In this document: one piece after another, positions 8,522 through 16,341 of the stretch
Layout of the letters: every line of letters begins with the position of its first letter
Position numbering within the stretch: the stretch's first letter is position 1
Assembly: GCA_964534945.1 (NCBI GenBank)
Contig: CAZHSB010000017.1
Coordinates: forward strand, 1-31,386
Reading direction: 5' to 3'
Length of the DNA stretch: 31,386 bases
Source: CAZHFA01 sp964534945
GTDB lineage: Bacteria; Bdellovibrionota_C; UBA2361; CAKMMH01
Notes under the pieces: model-generated
Told to the model about the DNA's origin: nothing
Seen by the model: only the letters and a program-made list of their open reading frames with translations
The model's database searches: none
Made by a program: the position numbers and the translations under genes

Positions 8522-9280
8522 ATGGCAGAACATAAAGGCTTCGAAGCTAGCGAGAAAAAAAGAAAAAAAGCACTTAAAGATGGAAAAACTTTTAAGGTTC
8601 CTTATTTTTACCAAATTTTATATTTTTCTTCTTTAATTTTAATAAGTTACGCGTTTATTTCTGCAAAATTTACCACCCAAGTCGACAATATAAAACAATG
8701 TGTTATAAATCCATTTAATATGATAGAATCTTGTTTGGAATTTTATGGTAAATCTTTGATTCTCTTTTGCTTTGCTCCAATGTCTTTGTCATTGATAATT
8801 GTATTGGGAGTTATGTGTTATTCTAATAGACAATGCTTTCTTGCGTGGTCTTTGGCAAAAATTGATCTAAACAAAGCAAATGCCATATCAGGATTTACAA
8901 ATCTTTTTGCTTCGTTAAAAGATTGTTTCCTAATTTTTATAAAATTGCTTTTGCTTGGGCTTGTATTTGTATGTTTTTTTAAAAGTAATTCAAGGATTTT
9001 TACAAATATTTTTTTTCAAGGTTTCGAAATAAAAATTGTTTCTAACTTTTTAATGTGGTCAATTTTGGCTTTCATGTTAGGGGCTTGCATTGAATATACT
9101 GTAAAAAAGAAAAGATATTCTGCAGAATTATCAATGTCAAAAGATGAATTAAAACGAGAAATAAAGGAAGATGAAGGAGATCCTTTAATAAAATCAAAAA
9201 GACGTTTTTTGCATGAGTCATTTTTAATGCAAAAGATTGAAGAGAAAGTAAAAAATTCCAAAGTTATAATTGTAGATTAA
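8522..9280 (+). CDS. FlhB/SctU-type export switch protein, membrane half, ending before NPTH
   Basis: FlhB and its relative SctU sit in the export gate of flagellar and type III secretion systems. The N-terminal EKKRKKALKDGKTFKV corresponds to the basic start of FlhB. Four membrane helices follow (about residues 29-48, 77-100, 135-153 and 175-192), with the family segment GFTNLFASLKDC between helices 2 and 3. After helix 4 comes MSKDELKREIKEDEGDP (205-221), the diagnostic cytoplasmic linker of FlhB/SctU. The protein stops at KVIIVD (residue 252), where normal FlhB continues directly into the autocleavage motif NPTH and the C-terminal domain. No NPTH is found in any forward frame just downstream. 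The missing domain is encoded 1.7 kb further on (10949-11209). Whether it serves a flagellum or a type III system cannot be told from this window. Confidence 0.85.
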   Translation: MAEHKGFEASEKKRKKALKDGKTFKVPYFYQILYFSSLILISYAFISAKFTTQVDNIKQCVINPFNMIESCLEFYGKSLILFCFAPMSLSLIIVLGVMCYSNRQCFLAWSLAKIDLNKANAISGFTNLFASLKDCFLIFIKLLLLGLVFVCFFKSNSRIFTNIFFQGFEIKIVSNFLMWSILAFMLGACIEYTVKKKRYSAELSMSKDELKREIKEDEGDPLIKSKRRFLHESFLMQKIEEKVKNSKVIIVD

Positions 9281-9300
9281 TACTCTAAATAAAGTACTAG

Positions 9301-10956
9301 ATGGATAATAAGAATTTAAGCATTGAACAAGAAAATGATGTTTTCAATATTGAAAAAGTTTTCTTACGACAATTGTATGACATTAATAATAAAGATGTCT
9401 TTGGGGTATTATTTTCTTATCTTGAAAATGTTTTTAAAATTGACTCAAGTGTTGTTATAAATTTTCGGGCGAATACCTATAGTTTTAAAGGTTATAATGT
9501 CAAAAATGATAATATCGAAAACCATATAAAAGCATTTAAGAGAATTTTTTTAAATCAAAAAGCCTTAATTATAAAAAAACGAATATTTATCTTTAATTCC
9601 ACTGCATTTATTCCACTATCTTATGGTTCAAATTCTTACCTGTTTTCTTTTTTTTCAAGAGAACATAATTTTTTTACTGTAAAAAAAATTTATATTTTAA
9701 CAAGAATTTGCTCACATTTGCTAGTTTACCTTAAAAAAGAAGAGAAAAAGGTTTTTAAAATAAAAAATAATTTATCTCATGCTTTTAATAAAACTTTTTT
9801 AAGCTTAATGGCTCGTTCATCATTTGAAAATATTTTTGATGATTTTATGACTAATGTTTGTAATGAGACAAAAATATTTAATAGCATTAATTGTTATAAA
9901 ATGAATAAAAATTTTGAAGATGCGAGACTTGTATTTTCAAAAAGTTTGTTTCCATATCTTGTGCTAAAGGGAATAAAAATAAAAAAGGAATTATTTATTC
10001 CTTATCAAGATACTTCCAAAATAATTACAAATAATGATTTTTTAGAAAATTTTTTTGTGGATAATAAAAACAAACAAGTAATTTTAAAAAATATTATTTT
10101 AAATGAGTTTACATCATATATTGTGGTTTTTGAGTTAAATGGAAGCGTAACAAATGCAATATATCAAGATTTTATGAAGAATCTATCTTCTTATGTAAAT
10201 TTATTAATAACGATATTGGAGAGTCAAAAACAATGCATAGAACTAGAAAAACAACAAACAATTTCTTGCTTTTCATCTGGTGTACTTCATTATTTTAATA
10301 ATTTTTTACAAACTATTAATGCAAGATTAGAACTAACAGCAATGTTTGCAAAATCAGATGACAAAATAATGGAAAATCTATCAAAAATAAAAGAGTCACT
10401 AAATTACAGCTCAAAATTTTTAGAAAAATTTCTACCATTTATAAACAATAAAAAGGAAAAGCTTTCTAACATATCGTTTACTGACTTTATTTACAGCATT
10501 TACTTAGAGTTTCAAGAACAATTTGGAGATTGCCTTGATTTAGAAATATCAAATCTTGAAAAACATTTTATTGTGCGAGCAGATGAACCAACATTACACT
10601 TTGCTATATGGCAAATTTTGCTTAATGCGTTAGAATTCTCAAAGAGAGATTTAGTAGATATAAAGATTAAATTAGAATATTTTTTAAATAAAAATTTAAA
10701 ATCAGGAAACTTTTTAAGGCTTTCTATCGATGATATAGGTATAGGAATGTCTTCAAAAGTTTTAAAATATGCTTTTGAACCGTTTTTCTCGACAAAAGAT
10801 ATTGATAAAAAAACTGGCATTTCTGTAAGCTTAAATGGGTTAGGCCTTCCCTTGACGCGTAGTATTATAACTTCACTTGGAGGGTTCATAAACATTATTA
10901 GTGATAAAGAATGTGGTACTAAAGTGAAAATTATTTTACCAATAGACTATGAATAA
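9301..10956 (+). CDS. Soluble histidine kinase with an unknown N-terminal sensor region
   Basis: No membrane segment or signal peptide is evident, so this is probably a cytosolic kinase. Residues 1 to about 310 form a Phe/Lys/Asn-rich sensor region, possibly two GAF-like domains, that I cannot assign. The H box is GVLHYFNNFLQTI with His330 as the expected phosphorylation site; the form resembles HxFNN kinases of the NtrB type. The ATPase domain has the N box WQILLNALEFS (Asn442), G1 DDIGIGM, F box EPFFSTKD and G2 LNGLGLPLTRSI. All catalytic elements look intact. No receiver domain or response regulator gene is in the window. The gene starts 20 bases after the FlhB membrane half and overlaps the FlhB C-terminal domain gene by eight bases, which places it in one operon with both. 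Confidence 0.9.
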   Translation: MDNKNLSIEQENDVFNIEKVFLRQLYDINNKDVFGVLFSYLENVFKIDSSVVINFRANTYSFKGYNVKNDNIENHIKAFKRIFLNQKALIIKKRIFIFNSTAFIPLSYGSNSYLFSFFSREHNFFTVKKIYILTRICSHLLVYLKKEEKKVFKIKNNLSHAFNKTFLSLMARSSFENIFDDFMTNVCNETKIFNSINCYKMNKNFEDARLVFSKSLFPYLVLKGIKIKKELFIPYQDTSKIITNNDFLENFFVDNKNKQVILKNIILNEFTSYIVVFELNGSVTNAIYQDFMKNLSSYVNLLITILESQKQCIELEKQQTISCFSSGVLHYFNNFLQTINARLELTAMFAKSDDKIMENLSKIKESLNYSSKFLEKFLPFINNKKEKLSNISFTDFIYSIYLEFQEQFGDCLDLEISNLEKHFIVRADEPTLHFAIWQILLNALEFSKRDLVDIKIKLEYFLNKNLKSGNFLRLSIDDIGIGMSSKVLKYAFEPFFSTKDIDKKTGISVSLNGLGLPLTRSIITSLGGFINIISDKECGTKVKIILPIDYE

Positions 10957-11209
10957 AGAAAATTCAACAAATAAGCACGAAAACGCAATTGTATTAGAAT
11001 ACGAAAGCAGTGGAACTCCTATAGTTTCTGCTAAGGGAGAAAAATTTATGGCAGACTACATTATAGAACTTGCCAAAAAATACAATAAACCAATAGTAAA
11101 AAAAGCAAGCGTTGCAAAATTACTTTCATCTATTCCAGAAGAAACAGAAATTCCTCCATCACTTTATGAAGCCGTAGCACAAATATTATATGAAATAGAA
11201 AAAAACTAG
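10949..11209 (+). CDS. Stand-alone FlhB C-terminal (cytoplasmic) domain
   Basis: This 86-residue protein matches the part of FlhB/SctU that lies after the NPTH autocleavage site. After a polar leader of about 11 residues, NAIVLEYESSGTPIVSAKG corresponds to the FlhB strand that normally follows PTH, KPIVKKASVAKLL to the usual PIVENPPLARALY, and EIPPSLYEAVAQILYEIE to the closing EIPxELYxAVAEVLAYVY. Free-standing homologues (FhlB, FlhX, Bacillus YlqH) are known beside full-length FlhB. Here the matching membrane half is encoded upstream in the same operon and lacks exactly this domain. The ATG overlaps the kinase stop codon (ATGAATAA), indicating translational coupling. In normal FlhB the cleaved halves stay bound and set substrate specificity; that the two products here pair likewise is inference. 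Confidence 0.85.
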   Translation: MNKENSTNKHENAIVLEYESSGTPIVSAKGEKFMADYIIELAKKYNKPIVKKASVAKLLSSIPEETEIPPSLYEAVAQILYEIEKN

Positions 11210-11250
11210 AATCTTAATATTTCAATTTAATAAAAAGGCAACTAAATGTC

Positions 11251-11412
11251 TTAACGTCCGCGATGCTCACCGCCATGATTTCCACCATGACCATGCCCTT
11301 CATGATAACTTGGGCCTGAATGTCCTCCCGTATGGTGATGATGACATGCAGAACTCATAGAGCAACAAAGCAACAGTAAAAGTAACAAAGAAAACATTTT
11401 TGATTTTTTCAT
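11251..11412 (-). CDS. Small His/Gly-rich secreted protein or lipoprotein
   Basis: A 53-residue reading frame starts MKKSKMFSLL and runs through a Leu-rich signal sequence to a CC pair (16-17) and Cys23 in MSSAC. Cys23 could be the lipidated residue, though the lipobox is not classical. The 30 residues that follow hold ten histidines, including a run of four right after Cys23, together with many glycines and no other cysteine. Such tails bind transition metals such as nickel, zinc or copper. A GGAG ribosome binding site supports the start. The signal sequence resembles that of the next upstream gene (11449-11898), suggesting duplication. Metal storage or buffering in the envelope is inference. 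Confidence 0.65.
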   Translation of the reverse strand: MKKSKMFSLLLLLLLCCSMSSACHHHHTGGHSGPSYHEGHGHGGNHGGEHRGR

Positions 11413-11448
11413 ATATATTCTCCAAATAAAAATTTACTAAATGACACT

Positions 11449-11898
11449 TTAATGCTTGGGAGCATGATCGTTGTCAGCTCTATCGCCCTTTTCCTTATTT
11501 GGTTTTTTGCCATCTGGTCTTTTGTTTGGGGCAGGTTTTTTTGCCTCGGGTCTAGGCTTTCTTCCATTATCAATATGATGTGGATCTGGACGGCTATCTC
11601 TAGGCTCTTTTATATCGTCATGTGGGCGAGGAGGATTTTTTCCGCCATTAAATCTATCATCTCTAGGTCCTTTAAAATCACTGCCGTGTGGTGGCTTTTT
11701 ACCTTGTTCAAAATGGTGTGGATCATGGGAATCACCGTAATGTGGTGGACGATGTCTGCTATCATGATGTCTTGTATCATAGTTATCATTTGGTCTTGAT
11801 GGTCTTTGCCTACTATTTGTCTTACAACCAGATATAAAAAAACAAGCACAACAAAAAGAAAGTAATATTGCTAAGGAAAAAATTTTATTTTTGTTCAT
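11449..11898 (-). CDS. His/Pro/Asp-rich repetitive lipoprotein
   Basis: The signal sequence ends in a good lipobox, FFISGC, with Cys25 as the lipid-bearing residue. The mature part (about 125 residues) is low-complexity and hydrophilic, rich in His, Pro, Arg, Asp, Lys and Gly, and probably unfolded. Degenerate repeats are visible: DPHHFEQGKKP, FKGPRDDRFNGGKNP and IKEPRDSRPDPHHIDNG, all variants of one Asp-His-His and Gly-Lys-Pro unit of about 20 residues. An AAGG site lies upstream of the ATG. With the smaller His-rich gene 36 bases downstream it forms a probable two-gene operon. Metal binding is likely from composition; alternatively the basic and acidic tail may interact with the cell wall or surface polymers. 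I know no named family. Confidence 0.7.
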   Translation of the reverse strand: MNKNKIFSLAILLSFCCACFFISGCKTNSRQRPSRPNDNYDTRHHDSRHRPPHYGDSHDPHHFEQGKKPPHGSDFKGPRDDRFNGGKNPPRPHDDIKEPRDSRPDPHHIDNGRKPRPEAKKPAPNKRPDGKKPNKEKGDRADNDHAPKH

Positions 11899-11952
11899 AT
11901 ATCAACCTTCTAAAAAAATTAATTACGCGTATTATTATTTCTTTTTTATGAT

Positions 11953-11980
11953 TTTACAAGTAATTAAATTTTAGTATAAT
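11953..11980 (+). promoter_or_regulatory. Sigma-70-type promoter for galE
   Basis: TTTACA (11953-11958) and a perfect TATAAT (11975-11980) are separated by 16 bases. Transcription would start near 11987, leaving a leader of about 30 bases that carries GAGGTG (12004-12009) six bases before the galE ATG. Confidence 0.65.
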
Positions 11981-12015
11981 CAATAAGGATATATGATTTT
12001 TATGAGGTGTTTTTT

Positions 12016-13002
12016 ATGAAAGAAACTATTTTAGTTGTTGGTGGTGCTGGTTACATTGGTTCACAAATTGTTAGTGATCTAAAAGAAGAAGGATATAATC
12101 CTATAATTCTAGATAACTTTGTTTATGGAAATAGAGATATTGCTGAGAAAATAGGTGTTCCAATCGAGACAGGAGATATGCTTGATTCCAATTTTTTAAG
12201 GACAGTTTTTAATAAATATAATATTTCATTAGTAATGCATTTTGCGGCTTTCGCTTATGTTGGTGAATCTGTAAAGGATCCTTTGAAATACTATAAGAAT
12301 AATGTAGTTGCCACACTAAATCTTTTAACAATAATGAAAGAATTTGATGTAAAAAAATTTATTTTTTCTTCAACTTGTGCAACTTATGGTATGCCAGAAA
12401 GATTTCCAATAACTGAAGAAACACCACAACATCCAATAAATCCATATGGAAAAACAAAGCTTATTGTAGAAAATATATTAAAAGATTTTGATTTGGCTTA
12501 TGGTTTCAAATCTGTGATTTTTCGGTATTTTAATGCTTCGGGGGCAAATAAAAATGGTTTGATGGGGGAACGTCATAACCCAGAAACTCATATTATTCCA
12601 TTAGCTCTAGAAGCAGCTGCTAAAGGAACAACTTTTAAGGTATTTGGTACTGATTATGAAACTTCTGATGGTACTTGTGTAAGAGATTATATACATATAG
12701 CAGATATTTCAAAGGCACATATTTTAGGAATGAAAAAACTTATAAAAGAAAATGAAGGAGGAATCTACAATATTGGAACAGGAAATGGAATGTCTGTTTT
12801 AGAAATATTGGATACAGTCGAAAAGATATCAGGGAAAAAAATAAATCGAGAAAATATTCAGAAAAGAGCAGGAGATCCACCAAAATTAGTGGCATGTGCA
12901 ACAAAATTGATAAAAGAATTAGGTTGGAAACCTGAAAATTCTTCCACGGAAAATGTTATAAAGACTGCTTGGAATTGGTATGTAGCAGATACGAGAAAAT
13001 AA
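12016..13002 (+). CDS. galE: UDP-glucose 4-epimerase
   Basis: This short-chain dehydrogenase-fold enzyme interconverts UDP-glucose and UDP-galactose using tightly bound NAD. The NAD-binding motif GGAGYIGS is at residues 9-16. The catalytic region shows SSTCATYGMPE followed by PYGKTK, which holds the Tyr-xxx-Lys pair. RYFNASGA and the later RDYIHIADISKAH and GTGNGMSVLEI segments are typical of GalE. The ATG at 12016 is chosen over an in-frame GTG at 12007 because GAGGTG lies six bases before it; the protein is then 328 residues, the normal size. A good promoter stands upstream. The radical SAM gene follows after six bases and is probably cotranscribed. Together with GalU and RfbA it supplies sugar nucleotides for surface polysaccharide. 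Confidence 0.95.
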   Translation: MKETILVVGGAGYIGSQIVSDLKEEGYNPIILDNFVYGNRDIAEKIGVPIETGDMLDSNFLRTVFNKYNISLVMHFAAFAYVGESVKDPLKYYKNNVVATLNLLTIMKEFDVKKFIFSSTCATYGMPERFPITEETPQHPINPYGKTKLIVENILKDFDLAYGFKSVIFRYFNASGANKNGLMGERHNPETHIIPLALEAAAKGTTFKVFGTDYETSDGTCVRDYIHIADISKAHILGMKKLIKENEGGIYNIGTGNGMSVLEILDTVEKISGKKINRENIQKRAGDPPKLVACATKLIKELGWKPENSSTENVIKTAWNWYVADTRK

Positions 13003-13008
13003 ATCTTT

Positions 13009-14019
13009 ATGCAAACCGTAGCTAAATTTTTTAAATTTTCTAATGGTTCTTTAAAATGTACATTATGTCCTACAGGTTGCATCTTGCAAGACAATACTCA
13101 TGGAGCTTGTCTTGTAAGGCAACGAAAAGGAGATAAACTTTATGCCCTATCTTATGGTCAGGGAGTAGGGTTTTCTATAGATCCAATTGAAAAAAAACCG
13201 CTCTATCATTTTTTGCCAAATAGTAATGTTTTGTCGTTTGGTACTTTTGGTTGTAATCTTCATTGTGATTTTTGTCAGAACGATTTTTTAAGTCACCCTA
13301 AAATTATTAGAGAGGTAAAATATACTTCTCCCGAAGAGATCGTCCTTTTTGCAAAGAAAAATAATATTCCATCAATAGCTTTTACATATAACGAACCAAA
13401 TATCTTTATAGAATATCTTATTGATGTTGCAAAGCTTTGTAGAAAAGAGGGGATAAGAACAGTTGCGGTAACTGCAGGATATATAAATAAAGAACCACGA
13501 GAAGAACTATATCAATATATTGATGCAGTAAATATTGATCTAAAATCATTTAACAGAGATTTTTATAAAAATTTTTGTAAAATAAATTTAGAAAACATCT
13601 TAGAAACTATTTTATATGTAGCAAATAAAAAAGATATTTGGTTAGAGCTTACGAACCTTATTATTCCAAATGAAAACGATTCTGAAATAGAAATACGGGA
13701 AATGATTTCTTGGATACTTACTAATTTAGGAAATAAAATTCCGCTTCATTTTAGTGCATTTTATCCCGCATATAAAATGGTGAATAAACCAAGAACAAAT
13801 ATTGAAACATTGAAAAAAATAAAAAAGTTGGCTATTGATATGGGGTTAAAATATGTATATGTTGGAAATGTTTCGGGCGAAGAAGGGCAAACAACATATT
13901 GTTCAAAATGCCAAGAAGCGTTAATAGTTAGAGATAGGCTTAACGTAATAAAAAATAATTTATTAGAAAATGGCGCTTGCTCAAAATGTGGGACGATATG
14001 CAGTGGAGTTTTTGCTTAA
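13009..14019 (+). CDS. amrS: AmmeMemoRadiSam system radical SAM enzyme
   Basis: The cluster motif is GCNLHCDFC, giving Cys82, Cys86 and Cys89 for the 4Fe-4S cluster and S-adenosylmethionine. An N-terminal Cys-rich segment (CTLCPTGC, residues 17-24, and Cys34) and the GTFGCNLHCDFCQN context are typical of this family, once annotated as PflA-like activating enzymes. FTYNEPNIFIEYLIDVA and AVNIDLKSF are conserved barrel segments. The C-terminus adds a zinc-ribbon-like pair, CSKC and CSKCGTIC. Partner genes for AMMECR1 and Memo proteins lie 0.9 kb away on the other strand, which supports the assignment to the three-part AmmeMemoRadiSam system. The reaction of this system is, to my knowledge, not firmly established. 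Confidence 0.92.
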   Translation: MQTVAKFFKFSNGSLKCTLCPTGCILQDNTHGACLVRQRKGDKLYALSYGQGVGFSIDPIEKKPLYHFLPNSNVLSFGTFGCNLHCDFCQNDFLSHPKIIREVKYTSPEEIVLFAKKNNIPSIAFTYNEPNIFIEYLIDVAKLCRKEGIRTVAVTAGYINKEPREELYQYIDAVNIDLKSFNRDFYKNFCKINLENILETILYVANKKDIWLELTNLIIPNENDSEIEIREMISWILTNLGNKIPLHFSAFYPAYKMVNKPRTNIETLKKIKKLAIDMGLKYVYVGNVSGEEGQTTYCSKCQEALIVRDRLNVIKNNLLENGACSKCGTICSGVFA

Positions 14020-14036
14020 TTTTTAAGGAATATTTT

Positions 14037-14906
14037 ATGAAAAAATTTTTATTAATATTTTGTTTGATTATTTTTGTTATAATTTTTCTTATAAAATTTT
14101 TTGCAAATGATATCCTTACACACGAAATAAGAAAAATAAATAAAACGAGTAACGTTTTGATTTCATCAGAAAGTATGAATTTTTCACTTCCTTCGAATGT
14201 TGATTTTAAAAATTTAAAAGTTGTACATAAAAAATCTCCATTTTATGTTGAGTTCAATAACTTTAAAAGTAAACTCTTATTAAAAAATCTTTTAACGTTA
14301 GCTATAAAAACAAAAAGCGAGGGAACTCTTTATGATGGAACTGTAACTTCTACTTTTTGGACAGGTGTCAGGTCTGACATTAGGAGGGGAGATCTTTTTA
14401 TTAAGGATTTGAATATATCCCAATATCCACTTCTTCAGATGCTTCCGATAGAGGGAGGATTTTTAACACTAAATGGATTTAATTTTGCTTTTAATCAAAA
14501 AGGAGAAGTCCATTATTTAGGTGGAGATGTCGATTTTTCTAATTTTAAAATCATAGAAAAAATAAAAATTCCACACAATCTTTCAAAACTTCCAATAGAT
14601 ATTGATATACCAATGATTAATATTAAAAAATTAATTTTTGCATATAAATATAAAGAGAATGTTTTGTACCTAGATAATTTGATATTAGATAGCGATCTTT
14701 TAAACCTAAAATCAACATGTTATATTGATCTCAATAAAAAAGATTTTAGAAAATGTTCTTTTAATTTTGATTTTTCTCAAAAAGGTTGGAAAGAATTAAA
14801 AAATTGGGTTTTTATTTTGACACAAGGAAAAATACAAGAAAGGAAAGCTTTCACTTTAGATTTGTCTGAAAGTATTTATAATCCTAAGCAAAATTTACAT
14901 TATTAA
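14037..14906 (+). CDS. GspN/AsmA-like membrane-anchored protein
   Basis: One N-terminal hydrophobic helix (about residues 3-22) is followed by some 265 residues rich in alternating beta-strand patterns, so the protein is probably anchored in the cytoplasmic membrane with its bulk in the periplasm. Segments such as SEGTLYDGTVTSTFW and GGFLTLNGFNFAF resemble the repeated strands of GspN and AsmA-type proteins, which occur in type II secretion loci and in lipid transport between membranes. The similarity is by pattern only. The ATG at 14037 has AAGG upstream; an open frame extends 20 codons further but lies inside amrS. It starts 17 bases after amrS and ends 15 bases before the convergent AMMECR1 gene. 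Confidence 0.6.
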   Translation: MKKFLLIFCLIIFVIIFLIKFFANDILTHEIRKINKTSNVLISSESMNFSLPSNVDFKNLKVVHKKSPFYVEFNNFKSKLLLKNLLTLAIKTKSEGTLYDGTVTSTFWTGVRSDIRRGDLFIKDLNISQYPLLQMLPIEGGFLTLNGFNFAFNQKGEVHYLGGDVDFSNFKIIEKIKIPHNLSKLPIDIDIPMINIKKLIFAYKYKENVLYLDNLILDSDLLNLKSTCYIDLNKKDFRKCSFNFDFSQKGWKELKNWVFILTQGKIQERKAFTLDLSESIYNPKQNLHY

Positions 14907-14921
14907 TGAATTAAAAAAAAA

Positions 14922-15512
14922 TTAAAAAATATGTAGGACTCTAAATTTATAAACTATGATGCCGTTATGCCAAGCGCTGGAATCAAAGCCTGATTTTACG
15001 CAAAGATTAGACAAAAATAAACTTTTGTCTGGCAAATCTTCCCAGACAGAGGGAAGAAAAAGTCCAGAAAGATTTCCATTTTGTAATATTAAACCATCTT
15101 CAAACGGAACAATCTTCGAAAAAAGATCTTTTAAATCTTTGTACTGTATTTCAAACTCCTTTCCTAGAACTGAAATGGAGATTTTTATTTTTTTAAATTC
15201 ATCTTTTGTAAGCGGAGAAAATCTAGGATCTTTTGAAGCGGCATTAATTGCATTTTGCATTACATCAATATATAGAGGTTTGTTTGGTACGACAGAGCCT
15301 ATACAACCCCTTAAATAATTATTTATTTTTAATGTTACAAAACTTGCTCCATCTTTAATGAGAATATCGCTTAACTCAGATTTATTTAGAAGTGGATAAG
15401 GTTTTTCCTCAACAAAAGATTCAATTGTCCCTTTGGCTAAATTTAATAAAAATCTTTTTTCCTCGTCATTTAAATTAGGAATTAAAAAAGATGAAGCTTC
15501 CATATCCCACAA
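14922..15512 (-). CDS. amrA: AmmeMemoRadiSam system protein A (AMMECR1 domain)
   Basis: This is an AMMECR1-family protein of up to 196 residues. The family hallmark LRGCIG is at residues 67-72, preceded by GASFVTLKINNY and followed by conserved RFSPLTKDEFKKIKISISVLG. The protein is cytosolic. Its gene overlaps the end of the Memo gene by 38 bases; a second ATG at 15503 would give a shorter protein beginning MEASSFLIPN, and I cannot decide between them. Bacterial AMMECR1, Memo and the radical SAM protein occur together very often, sometimes fused, which implies a shared reaction; the chemistry remains unproven as far as I know. Confidence 0.92.
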   Translation of the reverse strand: MWDMEASSFLIPNLNDEEKRFLLNLAKGTIESFVEEKPYPLLNKSELSDILIKDGASFVTLKINNYLRGCIGSVVPNKPLYIDVMQNAINAASKDPRFSPLTKDEFKKIKISISVLGKEFEIQYKDLKDLFSKIVPFEDGLILQNGNLSGLFLPSVWEDLPDKSLFLSNLCVKSGFDSSAWHNGIIVYKFRVLHIF

Positions 15513-16266
15513 CCTTTTGTTTATTTGCAGTTTTATCTCCCGAATTACAGTACCCTAAAAGTTCACAATTTAAGAATTTCTTTTGTGCAACTTTTATGAG
15601 TGCTCGGATTCCAATTGCTCCACAAGCATCATCATCTTGGATTAAAGACTCGTTTAAGTCAGTTATATTTTTTAATGTTGTATGGTCTATTTCTTTTGCC
15701 ACTGCGTAAGTATTAAAATGACTTAGATCTGAGCTTACAATGACTAACGTACGTTCAAACTTGAAAATTCTATCAATAAGTTTCATGACAGGATCTGAAT
15801 CATATGGCCCAATTAATATATTAACAACCTTAAAACTTGGATTTATATATTGTAAAAAAGGAAGTTGAACCTCAAGGCAATGTTCTTCGTTATGCGCATC
15901 GTTATTAACAATTGCCAAATTTTCTTCAACAAGTGTATTGATAATATTTTGATCTCTAGCAACTTGACCAAATGGCATTATATAATCTTTATCTAAAATT
16001 GCAGGTTCATTTATAAGTACATGATGCGCAGGACCAATTAAAACAATAGTATCAAAATCATTCTTAAATTTTTCCAAGATTGAATATGCTTTTCCCGCAA
16101 TTTCTCCACTATATTGATGACCAGCATGTGGCACTATGAAAGCAATTGGTTTTTCATACGTCTTCTGAGATGTTAAAATAAATTTTTTCATATCAGATAA
16201 TAATCTATTTTTGTCCGCATTATAAAAATACCCAGCAACCTTGGCAGGCGTAGTATCTAAATTCAT
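15475..16266 (-). CDS. amrB: AmmeMemoRadiSam system protein B (Memo family)
   Basis: This Memo-like protein has the fold of extradiol dioxygenases. The likely metal-site residues are visible: His in VPHAGHQYSG, His in GPAHHV, the DLSHF motif and a late Cys in LGYCNSGD, all placed as in human MEMO1. The HNEEHCLEVQLPFLQ segment is also strongly conserved. At 263 residues it is of typical length. The AGAGGA element upstream supports the ATG. It is the first gene of a two-gene minus-strand operon with amrA and is divergent from the alpha/beta hydrolase gene; an AT-rich 75-base gap including TATAAT on the plus strand separates them. Confidence 0.92.
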   Translation of the reverse strand: MNLDTTPAKVAGYFYNADKNRLLSDMKKFILTSQKTYEKPIAFIVPHAGHQYSGEIAGKAYSILEKFKNDFDTIVLIGPAHHVLINEPAILDKDYIMPFGQVARDQNIINTLVEENLAIVNNDAHNEEHCLEVQLPFLQYINPSFKVVNILIGPYDSDPVMKLIDRIFKFERTLVIVSSDLSHFNTYAVAKEIDHTTLKNITDLNESLIQDDDACGAIGIRALIKVAQKKFLNCELLGYCNSGDKTANKQKVVGYGSFIFFNS

Positions 16267-16341
16267 ATAAAATCCTCTTTAAATAAAACAACATTTAAGA
16301 TAAGATATAATCGGTTTTTTTTCTAGATAAAATTAATAAAA

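Noticed and set aside
9263..9320. A frameshift or sequencing error as the reason why the FlhB membrane half ends early.
   Set aside because: None of the three forward frames after the stop encodes NPTH or the following strand, and the missing domain is found 1.7 kb away behind a complete kinase gene.
11452..11799. A 115-codon hydrophobic plus-strand frame opposite the His-rich lipoprotein gene.
   Set aside because: The minus strand has a signal peptide, lipobox, repeats and a ribosome binding site; the plus frame is Trp/Met/Ile-rich in the way expected of antisense to His/Asp codons.
13977..14036. An upstream start for the GspN-like gene inside amrS.
   Set aside because: The ATG at 14037 has an AAGG site and starts a typical MKKFLLIF membrane anchor; the extension overlaps coding sequence of the zinc ribbon in amrS.
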